A DNA stretch of 64,000 bases, from positions 20,361,422 through 20,425,421 of the forward strand of contig CM055610.1 in assembly GCA_029379385.1 (NCBI GenBank), in the 5' to 3' direction. The translations under genes were made by a program, and so were the position numbers. Source of the DNA: Quillaja saponaria (taxonomy: Eukaryota > Streptophyta > Magnoliopsida > Fabales > Quillajaceae). The notes under the pieces are model-generated. The model was not told where the DNA came from and did not search any database. It saw nothing but the letters and a program-made list of their open reading frames with translations. The first letter of the stretch is position 1, and each line of letters begins with the position of its first letter. Below, piece after piece: positions 11,751 to 22,600 of this stretch.

Positions 11751-12962
11751 GGCTGGTGCAATTATATTAGCCTAAGGTGATTATGATTTGCTTGAAGCCT
11801 TGAACACATTGAAGTAGCAGTCCACAGGGACAGAGATGCATGGTTAGGTGTCAATTAAGTTACATGTGCATATCTGAATAGATGTCAATTAAATATCATT
11901 ATACTTATTAATGATTTATTTTTTCTCACCTGCTAAGTTCTATGGATTTCAGTGTTGCATTGTGTTTGTGATGACATTTTCGTACAAAGGAAATAAACTG
12001 TGCTTGTTTCAGCTTTCTCTTCTGTTTTTTTTTTTTTCTTTCACATGAAGATTGAGGAAAATGCTTGCCGATCAGTGAGAAACTAACATATGTTGTGAAA
12101 AGATTGTACAAATCTTGGAAGAGCTTCAGGCGCGAGATGAGGTAGCCGTGTGTTTTGTAGGTATAAAGCTTTGAGCATAATATACGCAGTATAATGAATT
12201 TTATTCTTATCATCTTCGGAAGTAGCAGATTACTCTAGATCTCTAGTTTCACAATCTTTTTTTTGTTTTTTGTTTTGTTAACACTGATTCAGACTTCAGA
12301 GTTATAAATAATCTCTTGTTAGTGAACATAATTATCTTATGCTTCCATACGTACTACTTACACTCCTTCGAGTCCTTCCAATTAGTAATATATGATATAT
12401 TACTAAGATAAGAAGTTCATGATGGCTCAACAAGTAACAATCAAAATCTAAATTCCGGGTTTTGGAATTTATGGGCCAAAAATATGCCAATATCGAAAAC
12501 TTCTCTCTAATATCATTCTTCACATTTTCCTCCCAGTTTCCAATTAAGAGAAAATAACCCATTCAATTTCCTTCCATTTCCACCTTTTCCAAGATGCTGC
12601 ATTAAGGTCTGTCTACATCTTTTTCCTAGTAAGCAATGACAAATTACTGCAATATTGTACCCACCATGATAACCTCATTTCTATCATTTGCAACTCTGTT
12701 GTGGCAAGCATCACCGAAATGGATTATTAGGTAATTTAGTTGAGGAAAACAAGAACAAGAGAAACCGGAAATGGAAACAACAGTCACAAGATCGATAAAC
12801 CTAATGGCATGAGAACTTATTAAAGGCAAGAACTGTTTTACGACAGTAAGTACTTGCTACTTGTCTATCCCCTAGCCAACTAAGCATCTTCATCACACTT
12901 GTCCATACAACAAATAACAGCAAGCACATACATTACCATCAGAATGACAATAACGATCTTGC

Positions 12963-14720
12963 TTATCTCCATGCTGAAGAAACTATCAAATTTTTGTTTT
13001 CCCAACCAAAGTGAAGTGCACCCATTTCTTCCTTCACCTTATACCTGTCACAATACTGTTTTATTAGTTTCCGAATTGCATCAATCACAGCTGGACTCAC
13101 CGGGCATGAAGTGAAGCCAGCCATTGTCATCCTTGCTCTCCATTTTCCGGCAACCTCATAACGTTCGATCCTTTCCTCACCTTCACATGAAACAATGTTG
13201 ACAATGTCCCTCGCCAGGCACTGCCTTTCAACATTCATCCTATCCTGACTCTCCCTAGGAAGAGTTGCATCAAGTGACTCAAACACTGCAGAGTAGTAAT
13301 TGTAGGCTTCAACAAACCTTGGAAAGAAGGGTGCAGTGTTAGTATTTACATCTTGTTCAACAACCGTTACAAGTTTTGGATTCAGGCTCTTAACCATTTG
13401 AAGAAGTTGGTCTCGCTGGTTTACTGTTGAAACACTCTCATCTGGCATGTGATGAAGCTGGAAGGCAAAGTTTACCACAAGTGCTTCCCCTGGGTGACAA
13501 TCAAGCACTGATGGAGTGACAATTGAAGTCTTTGATGCCACTGCTCGAAATTCAAATGGTAGCCCAAGTGCTTCTGCCAACTTTTCAAGCCTTTGTCCTA
13601 TGATGTTTAGGCCTCCAACAGAACGTTGAACTGACTCAGGATCGTCAACTCCAGTTAATCTTAAGTGGGGTGGTTTACCTGGCCTCGAAGCAAGTGTTTG
13701 TATCAGTGTTATATATTGGCTTCCCTGATTTATGTCAAAATCTATAATATGAACCCTCTTTTCATCTTTAGATGCCTCTAAGATTGCACCATTTGCTGCC
13801 ATAAATCCAAATTTAAAACAAGGGCATACCTCAAACAGTATCTGCATTGCTGCTAGACGATCTGAAGAGGGAGGTTCTTTGCACTTAAGAGCTTTATAAA
13901 GAAATTTGCCAGTGGCAGCCATCCGAGCAGCAAGACCTTCCACCATGTAGGCTGCAATTCTTTGAGGGGGATCTCCTTGAATTGAGACCATTTGTTGGAG
14001 TTGATTTATCATAGATGATGCTTCCTCTATGTTTCCTTCGGAAAGTGCAGCAGCAGATTGGAATAGCAATTGCTTCGGAGTACGGGGAGAGACCTGTGAT
14101 AATTCTCTGTTGCTACTAGTGCTACTAAGGTTGGAATCTGAAGACGAAGACTCCTTGGACGAATCATGCAGCAGATTATTCTGAACTGGTTCAGCCCATT
14201 CAGCATCAATTTCCATGCTTTGACCCGACCGAAATATGTCGTCATCATTGTCATCAAGCAGTGCTCTCTCCAGTTCTTGTAGTTTTATTCTCATCTGGTC
14301 ATCACATTCCAGGGGATCTGGGCTCTGACTTTCCAAGTAATCTGATTCAGAGTTTGAATGATAGGAATCACGATACCTTATGGACATGTATGAAGAGTCA
14401 AATGGGTTTTGAGCAATCACAGAAGAACCTGAACCAGCTCTTAGCTGGAAAGAAGGGGCACCTTCTGGTTGATATGAATTTCCGGATACACCAGAAGCAC
14501 ATGGCTGTAGTAGTTCCTCTAGTTCTTCTGTTGGTGAGTCATGGAAGTACTTCTCATAGCTCTCACTGCAGTAAGAATCTGTCATGTGCATGGGTCTGTG
14601 CTTATCAGAGTCAGATGTTTCGGGGGACAAGCCAGGGCTGCCATCACCCCCATTTAGAGAATAGAGCTTGCGGTTTCTATATGATGTGGCAGCTAACTCT
14701 GCAGACCTCACTAAAGACAT
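12963..14720 (-). CDS. SCL1: GRAS transcription regulator, SCARECROW-LIKE 1 type
   Basis: A single coding exon gives 585 residues from the ATG at 14720, which begins MSLVRSAELAATSY as in other SCL1 proteins. The open frame extends 24 codons further upstream (to 14792), but that part is unlike family starts and is probably leader. The N-terminal 200 residues are Ser/acid-rich and variable. The GRAS domain follows: leucine-rich start near QLLFQSAAALSEGN, VHIID at residues 323-327 (VHIIDFDINQGSQY), then LDCHPGEALVVNFAFQLHH, the PFYRE-like region APFFPRFVEAYNYYSA, and the SAW end (HFGWENKNLIVSSAW). All five motif regions are intact. SCL1 belongs to the PAT1 branch of GRAS nuclear regulators; partners and targets cannot be read from sequence. 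Confidence 0.95.
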   Translation of the reverse strand: MSLVRSAELAATSYRNRKLYSLNGGDGSPGLSPETSDSDKHRPMHMTDSYCSESYEKYFHDSPTEELEELLQPCASGVSGNSYQPEGAPSFQLRAGSGSSVIAQNPFDSSYMSIRYRDSYHSNSESDYLESQSPDPLECDDQMRIKLQELERALLDDNDDDIFRSGQSMEIDAEWAEPVQNNLLHDSSKESSSSDSNLSSTSSNRELSQVSPRTPKQLLFQSAAALSEGNIEEASSMINQLQQMVSIQGDPPQRIAAYMVEGLAARMAATGKFLYKALKCKEPPSSDRLAAMQILFEVCPCFKFGFMAANGAILEASKDEKRVHIIDFDINQGSQYITLIQTLASRPGKPPHLRLTGVDDPESVQRSVGGLNIIGQRLEKLAEALGLPFEFRAVASKTSIVTPSVLDCHPGEALVVNFAFQLHHMPDESVSTVNQRDQLLQMVKSLNPKLVTVVEQDVNTNTAPFFPRFVEAYNYYSAVFESLDATLPRESQDRMNVERQCLARDIVNIVSCEGEERIERYEVAGKWRARMTMAGFTSCPVSPAVIDAIRKLIKQYCDRYKVKEEMGALHFGWENKNLIVSSAWR

Positions 14721-16640
14721 GGTCTGCTTTTTACTCGGTTGAATTTGAGCAAGACAGGGTCTAGCAAAAATTTCCACCAAAAAGAGGCTCATGTGTTAGC
14801 CATGACCACTATTGAACTCTGGAAATGGTTAAACAAACAAGCAACTCTTTTCCAAATTAAAAAATAGTAACAAAAGCATCTAGACAGAGCCACTCACAGT
14901 TGGGATTTTTTTGAATCGTTCTAGGATGCCTGCATTCAGCCAGAAGAAACTATAAGGGAAAGTGACAGGTTTAGAAGAAACTTCTAATCAAAACAACAAT
15001 CTCTGCAGATTAATCCATGTGAAGTGTCTGTCATAGAGTGGGAATGGGACAGGGAGAGTTATGTACAATCAACAGTTTAAAAACTTCAGTTAGCAAGTTT
15101 CATTAATGGGTAAATTTTAGTCAAAGTGCTGCAAATCAACCTACTGCACACAAGTGTTGTCATTCCCGGAAGCCAAAAATGTTCCAAAAACCATTCATCA
15201 GTTAAAGAGTGAGCTGTGACAATACCACTTTCATTCCAACAAAAAAGAAGGATTATTTCTGATGCACTTAACAACTCTTGAGTTTTCCGTCTTTAACTTC
15301 ACAAGATGCTGAGTTGACTACGTATGAATTATACAAGAATAATTCAATAAAGGAAACCTACAAATTGTAAAGGAGCTAAGCGGAGATAATAAGGTGAAGT
15401 TTATTGAATCTGGAAGGATGGATTAAGGATTTGATTTCTAAATGGAGGTCTTCATCTATGCACATCTCTCTTCTCAATTGGGCAGATCTATTGTCACTAA
15501 AAGATCAACCACAGTTGAATCTCTGCATCCTGATAGTGAATCTGAATTGACCAGCCTGGAGAATCATTTTCAAACTTCTTTTCCCAATATAAAAGTTGGA
15601 TATGAAATTTAATACCATAGAAACAATTCAACCTTAACATAGCAAGGTTAACACTAAGGGACTCTGTGCTTAACTTCTACACGTGTTCACAGATAGATAA
15701 TAGTTGCAGTGTAGGATGATGTGTTCTAAACAATTGGTTAATGGAACTTAATGATTTTCATTCTTCAAATTTTATCCTATCTATCCTTATATCAAGAAAT
15801 CTCCCTGCCAAAAACAAAATCTTCAAGATTCTACACCTAAAGGATGGGAAGCATCCACTTAGAAATAGTTCAAGAAAAACCTTTAAAATCTTAGGAAAAC
15901 GAACTCTTAACAATCACTTAAGAGTAAGAATGAGAATTAAAAGGATTTCTTTTTTCAACAAGAAGAAATATAAGGCATATGTCACTGAATGAAAATCAAT
16001 TAGTAGAATTGCAACATATAGTAACTAGCATCAGAATACACACCATTTGAGGCCAGGAAAAAGATGCAAATCAATTCAATTCATCATAAAACAAGAAATT
16101 CGGGAACATAGAAGAACTATACCTCATAAATAATACAGAAGAACTCAAGAGGAAGCAACGGAGAACATGTCAGATGTCATATCCTATCATTAGGTAGGTA
16201 CCCAGATGAAGATAAACTTTACAATTGGTCCTGAAGGAGGTAGAAAGCATAGGTTTTGACCATGATTAAAGTAATTATAAGGATTTAGGACAAGCCAAAA
16301 GGCAAGCCTGCCTCTTTATGAATTTTTCTCTATGAAAGCTAAAAAATTTCTAGATTGAAGGTCTGGGTAGGCCGAAAAGCAACAATTACATGAGAAGCCA
16401 AACTAACGCAGTAAGAACAAAAAAGAAAATTGGTGGATGATAGTGATACACAAGGATTTGAGCTACGCACTTAATCTGAACAGAATAATATTCTTAAGAC
16501 CCATTTGTTAAAAGACCATCGTTAGACCGTACTTCTAGAATTTGAGAAGAAAAGAAGAAAGAAACTCACCTAAGGATTCCACCAAGAAACTTCTTCCTCA
16601 GTTTCATCGCAATATTTTATTCTTTTAGTTTCTCCTTTGT
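14721..16640 (-). other. SCL1 5' leader with likely untranslated-region intron(s)
   Basis: On the minus strand a strong donor, CTTAG/GTGAGT, ends a possible leader exon at 16570. No convincing coding frame lies between it and the SCL1 ATG. PAT1-branch GRAS genes often have introns in the 5' leader, so the stretch is best read as leader exons plus intron. I could not place every acceptor. Confidence 0.5.
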
Positions 16641-19600
16641 GGCTGTGTCTGTTTGCATGGTTATACCAACTTGGTACAAATGTACAATACAATGTAGTAT
16701 GCACATACGGTGTATTTAATTTATCTGCAACATATTTTCACATATCACCTAAAAAATGAAAATGGTACATAAAGTTTTTTGACACGTTATACAAAGTCAA
16801 TGGTATGCAAAATGTCTTCTTTCTCACGTCTACCACAAATCTCAAAGAATGAGAAACTTTATTCAACCGCTTTCCATGATTAGATTTCGATTAGATCTCA
16901 TATTCAAAGGCGTGTCAGTAAAAGACATAAAAGTCCCTCTCTGATTTTCTCAAGAAAAAGATTGAAGAAATTTTCAATTATAAGTGTAAGTAAAACAATC
17001 TACAATAAGAAAATTACTTTATTTATTTTTTGTTTAAATATTAAGTGTGTCCGAAATCGGTCTACACATACCTTATCTAATTATCTCTCTATCTCAGTCA
17101 AAAACACACTTTAAAATCTCTAATTATAACATCTTCTTACTGAACATTTTAAAATTTAATACTTGTTAACATTTTCTTTAAGCACATGTTAATATGTAAT
17201 AAATATAATCTTTAAAATTAAAAATATTGTAAAATAATAACTTATTAATTATATAACATTGAAATTATGGTCTTGACACTATAAATATTGTAAAAACGTC
17301 AACAAGTGCTCTAAGAGCCACTCAACTTTTTTTATTGAATGTCCTTATAAACTTGTTAATACATATATTTATTACATTTTAGTAAATTGTATTAAAACTT
17401 GTTAAATCTTGATTTGCATCATTATATTGGATAAAATAAATGAGAAAAATTAAAATATTAATTCAAATACACATTAAAATTCTTGATGATAACATAGTTA
17501 GGCATGATCATGGCCCGATTCAAACTGATCAAACCAATCTAATCCAGTCATATTGGATCGGTGATATATATGCTGCTTAGATTGAATTTGTCTTGAATTT
17601 TCTACTAGAGTTATTGGATTGGATTAAGTAGTTACTTTTTGTGTTTATGATAATAATGAACTTTATAGGTTATTAGTAGCCGCCATAATTATATTTTTTA
17701 AAACATATTATTACTTATTAAAGATTTAAAATAAATTATTACTCTTAAACATATGTTATTACTGTTTATATCAACTTATTATTTAAGTAAATGATTTATA
17801 AAATAGTAAGTTTAAATAAAAACTTAATCTAATTAACCTACTCCAATATGTGATTCATGGATTGGACTGAACTAGTTCTAAACCTTATATGGATTGAATT
17901 GGTTTTAAAAAATAATAAAACGAATTAGGCAATTAATAGATCATTAAGAAGTGGAAACATTTTTTTCACACTACTAATTTCTTAATATTAAGTCCTAATC
18001 AATCTCTCTTACCTTGTCCACATCAAAGATAGCTTCCCTGTTGGATAAGCATATGAGAACACTTGGTTGCTTCATTTATACAAAGTCAAATTTTAAATTT
18101 GCATATGAAAAACTCGGTATTGCAGCCAGTTAGGTTGTGACTTGAATGTAAAGAAAAAAAAACATAAAAAATTGATCTTTTCGTTAAAGTAGTTCAATTT
18201 AAGGATGTGGATCTCATGTCTATAATTTGAAATAGAAAACAAAAAAGAAAAATTGCAAATAAACAAATAGAAAATTGTAAAAGACGGGGCTTCGGCTGCC
18301 TCTGTACCAAAAAAAAAAAAAAATGTAAAAAATCATTAAATTTAAAAAATGATGGAGAAATAGATTAATCGAAATACCCGTAAGTTGATTTGAACTAGAC
18401 TGTTAAATAAAAACAAAAGAGTTAAAGTTAATAGGTAAGATTTCACTATTATCATACCTTTCATGCGCAAATTAATTAAATTTGTACGTAATTTCTAAAG
18501 CATAAAAAATTAATTTAAATTAAAAGTATTCTTAATGAATGTTCTAAGTGTACATATTATAATATAATAAATACGTATTTGATATTTAAAATATTGAAAA
18601 ATCAGAAATTCATTGATATATTGTATGTCCCTCAAATTAGGACCAATTAACAACTACATTAAAGATATATTTTTTTTCTTTCTAAATATGTTACCTTAAC
18701 AATTACTATAGGACAACTGTTAAGAAAAAATTAAACTATTAACTATATTTAATCTATCTGGGATCTATATCTCTCTTGATCCGTTCAAATTTTATCAATC
18801 CAAAGACGTTAGTAGTCAAATGATTGGAAGTTACCAAACAAAGAAGGAAATTTTCAGTAATATGAAGAATTGAACTTGAGAAATATTTCAACCCTAAACT
18901 TTTAATGGGTATCACTGTAATGGAAAACTATAGTTCTTTTTATTTATTTAGAAGTTGATGAGTCTTAAACTCAGATGGGGTTATCTGATTTTTTTTTTTT
19001 TTTTTTTTTCTTTTCAGAAGGTGCAGTACTTGTCAATTTATCCCTGCCTTATAAAGACGAAATTCTTTTATTTGAGATTAGAAAAAGAAAGTATTCTCTT
19101 ATCAAAGAAGAATAAAGTGTTCAGCTATTCCACCAAAACAAGATATGACTTTGTTAAACATCGTTTTACCCTTTAATAGTTTTTGCTCATGGGCCTCGTC
19201 TAAGTGATTGCATCGAATGATAACTTTATGGGCTCAAGTTTTTAACAAAATGAGAACTTACGGGCTCAAGTTTAGTGCCCTCTACTACCTCTGCTCATAG
19301 GCCTTTAATTGTTAAAGCAATTGCATGAATTAAAAACTCATGGGCTCGGAGTTGAACCTATCCCATTAATACCTCAACATCAAGAATAGGCTCTATTTGA
19401 CAAAGATAAACAACTATGTCAACAATTAAATCATCAATTTTATATTTTTTGAATAAAATGTTAAAAATGACCGTTGATCTAAATTGTTTATATTTTCTTC
19501 CATGTCAGATATTAATTGATTCAACTTCTTTGAAGCTCACGGTTTTGTTCTTAGAAAATTTGACATCTAAAAAATATTTCACAAATAGAAAATATATGTG

Positions 19601-22600
19601 ACTACTTAAATTATCGTGCATCACATCCAAGCATCACTCAATTTAGGCCCAATGTTCTCGATAACAAATAGTAGTATCCATAATGACTCTGATACAAATT
19701 GTGGGATAACTTTTTTGCAAGCAAGTAGGTCATGTAGCACTTGATATCCCCTCGTGCTTAGCAGCCAACAAATGCCTCCTCGGCTTTCACTATGACAAAT
19801 GCAAGAAAATCTTATGAGCAAGCAAACAATGGTATAAAGATTACACAACTTGAAACATCATATTTGCAAAAAAAGAGCCTTGATTTTCATTAATTGAATG
19901 GCATACATGATTACAAAAGTTTGTGTAGGAAAACTACAAGTAAAACCAAGCAACCAACAATAATCGTTTACAAAAGTTACTATTCACTAACTGTACCCTA
20001 AAATACTTTTTACTCACAAATTTTTTTGGCACCAACGAATATCGTTACTATACACAATTATTTTTTCTAATAAAGCTAAAATTATCCCATATTAGTGTCT
20101 CAGAGCAAGTGGCCATGTGCTAGATATTTGCACTGGATATGTTTGGTTTGTGAAGCTTATGTATCCTCAGATGTGGGAAGCAACTGAAAATGAACTATTC
20201 ACAGCTGAACCGGTCAATGACCGCGAACATTACAAAATATTTACCAACTTAATTTGGAATTCTTATGTGACATCCATTACAAAAACAGATATACCTGGCT
20301 ATGTATTAATTTTGGATTAGGCTTACTTTCCCATTCATGCACCAAAAAAAATTTATATTGGATTAGTGTAGTAAACAATCTGATAAACTTTAGTGAATAT
20401 CTAGTTAATTTTTTATTGAGCTTATCTAGCTTGATTTAGAACCACACTACAATTAGGGTGGAGTACGATTTGTAAGAGAAGACAATCTCCTGTTGTGTAC
20501 TATATAGTCCAATAATGGACCTTCAGGTAATATTTCCCCTCAAAAAATAAGGATATAGCGAACCTGTCTCACATAAGCATACATCACATCTCCAATATTT
20601 GGAATTAGAGAATGTTGTTGTTTATAATCAATGAGAGGCATATAAAATGTAGGTAAACTGTCATCATCTTATAGCACTAATGATAGAGGTATTTATCAAA
20701 GCAAAGAATGGGAGAAGAAATAAAAAAACCATTGACAATCTTGCCAACGAACTATATGTATTTAATTGTCAATTTATTATTGAGATTCAAATTCTGAAGT
20801 GCTTGTCATCCTCCAACTCATTTCTCTCCTAGAAAACCCAATTTTTTTTTACAGGAGTATAATATAACAACCACAAAAATCCAACACATATACAAATACT
20901 TATGGGTTACTTCACCTCTTGGGTTTAGTTAACACGTCACGGAATTCTATGAACCTGTATATTTTCTGTTAATAAACTTTGGTTACCATCTAAGACTGCT
21001 GCCTACTGCTGGTGTAAAGTATGTATTTTGTTTCAAATGATGAATAATGACCATGTAGAGATACCATTATCTTTTTATTGGTTTATATACTGATATTGTA
21101 CAAGATTAACTTTAAATTACACTGCTAAAAGTTATAAAGTCGAATTTCATATTAATTAGAGATTTTTTAAGTATTTCATGCATCATCACTACTAATTAAA
21201 AAAAAAACAATCTATAAAATATAAGAAAATTTGAACTATTAAATAATCGAGTAAACATGGTGCAATTTACATTAAATTCAATTTAGTGTGTGTGGTCTAC
21301 AAAATATTAAATTTTATAGTCTAAAGGTAAAATTCAAAGAATCTCAACTTAATTATAATGTTATTGATGGTGTATTAAGTTACACCAGTGTCAATGGATC
21401 CCTTCATTATTTTTTGTGTGCATTAAACTCTTGGCATGATACATTCTTTCCAAAAGAAAGTAGCTTTAAGATCAGTAAGAACTTGTGCAATTGGTTAATT
21501 TGTAGAGGAAACCAAAATGTGGGGCCGAAAGGTAAATATGATTTCTTAATTATTTTAATAATTAACCAAACATATTCTTATATATATTTGGCAAAGAGTC
21601 AATTTACTCAAATGTTGAATGTGTTAATTAATCAAACGCCCTCTCACATGAATGACTATTACGTTTGTAATATAATCTTAGGCAACATAGAAAAATACAT
21701 ACACACTCTTGACTTCTTGCTAAAAATGGACTTTGGTGTAATATGTAGATTTCATTGTGTGATTTAATATTTCTCTTTCATATCGTTGTTAGTTTCGTAT
21801 ACGCTTTTTTCTGAATACGTAGTGTTTTCTATGAAACAAAAAATTAATAATTTAATAAAAACTTAAATTGTTAGATGAGATTATAAGAATAAGGTTTAAT
21901 TATTAGAAAAAGAGTCAAATTTAAAAGTTTAGGTGATATAGCATTTAATTGTCATTAGAAATAAGTGAAGCAAGCATCACTATCTTCTTCCATGTAACAG
22001 AATGCATTTAATGTTATTCCTAAAAGCTCGAGTTTTCAAAAATGGCTAAAGAAACTAAGAATATATACATGTGTATAAATAAGGGGAAATTGTAAGGGTT
22101 GGATGGATTAGTCAAAGTGGTTTGTTGAGGGTTTTCAGCAGGAGGTGTTGATGTCAAAATTAGGGTGTGGTGTGGGTTTATGATTAATGAGGATGATGAT
22201 GAAAAGATTGAATTGGTTGCTTATATGGATTACGTGGGAAGGTGAAGAAAAAAGGTATATTATGGTTTTCAAATTAAGACACATTTGAAAGAAATGGATG
22301 TTTGGCTGTGCAAGTAACTGAAATCCTGGGCATTTACTGTTTGAAAGCTATTTCTAACCCTTCCCTATTTATATATATATATATATACATATGCTTCTTA
22401 AATGTACAGTTATACACATGGATATGTCCAAGTCCAATGTAGAGAGCGAGAAAGAGTGGACAATATCATTTTTTACGGTCTATTTTCTCTGTTGGTGATC
22501 ATAACCATGACTGAAGGAGATAGATGGAATTTGGTGTATAAAATGACATATCATAATACTGTTTATTAACAATTTAACATAGTATAAAAGTTTCTGTGAG

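Larger units (their letters stand above)
10177..12174 (+). pseudogene. Relic of a small RNA degrading nuclease (SDN5-like) gene
   Basis: The first exon 10177-10272 begins with ATG and ends FFSIHGPQ, resembling the FFDIYGPQ segment of the SDN5-like exonuclease N-terminus. The middle, including the whole DEDD exonuclease domain, is missing. The C-terminal part resumes near 11230-11374 (VTAEVKEILALMDERIRDL, then SSLPTNAML and CTGRGDTAVV) and continues at 12051-12174 (LRKMLADQ, stop, then KIVQILEELQAR and CFVGIKL). The GT donor after 11374 and AG acceptor before 12051 still match in phase and rebuild the Arg-Leu-Arg-Lys junction. A TGA at 12076-12078 replaces what looks like an Arg codon, and another stop precedes the resumed exon near 11231. 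The divergent start lies about 250 bases from the SBDS start, head to head. Family identity is from memory of SDN5-type proteins. Confidence 0.65.

Noticed and set aside
14721..14792. 24-codon upstream extension of the SCL1 reading frame
   Set aside because: The extension is unlike SCL1 N-termini, while the internal Met begins MSLVRSAELAATSY as in the family; the upstream ATG probably lies in the leader or an intron.
19680..19710. tRNA-Met primer-binding-site-like string (TTTGTATCAGAGTC on the minus strand)
   Set aside because: It resembles the TGGTATCAGAGC of LTR elements, but no LTR boundary or polyprotein frame could be found next to it.
21288..21767. 159-codon open frame
   Set aside because: AT-rich, rich in Ile, Asn and Tyr, no recognisable domain and no splice context; probably chance in low-complexity DNA.
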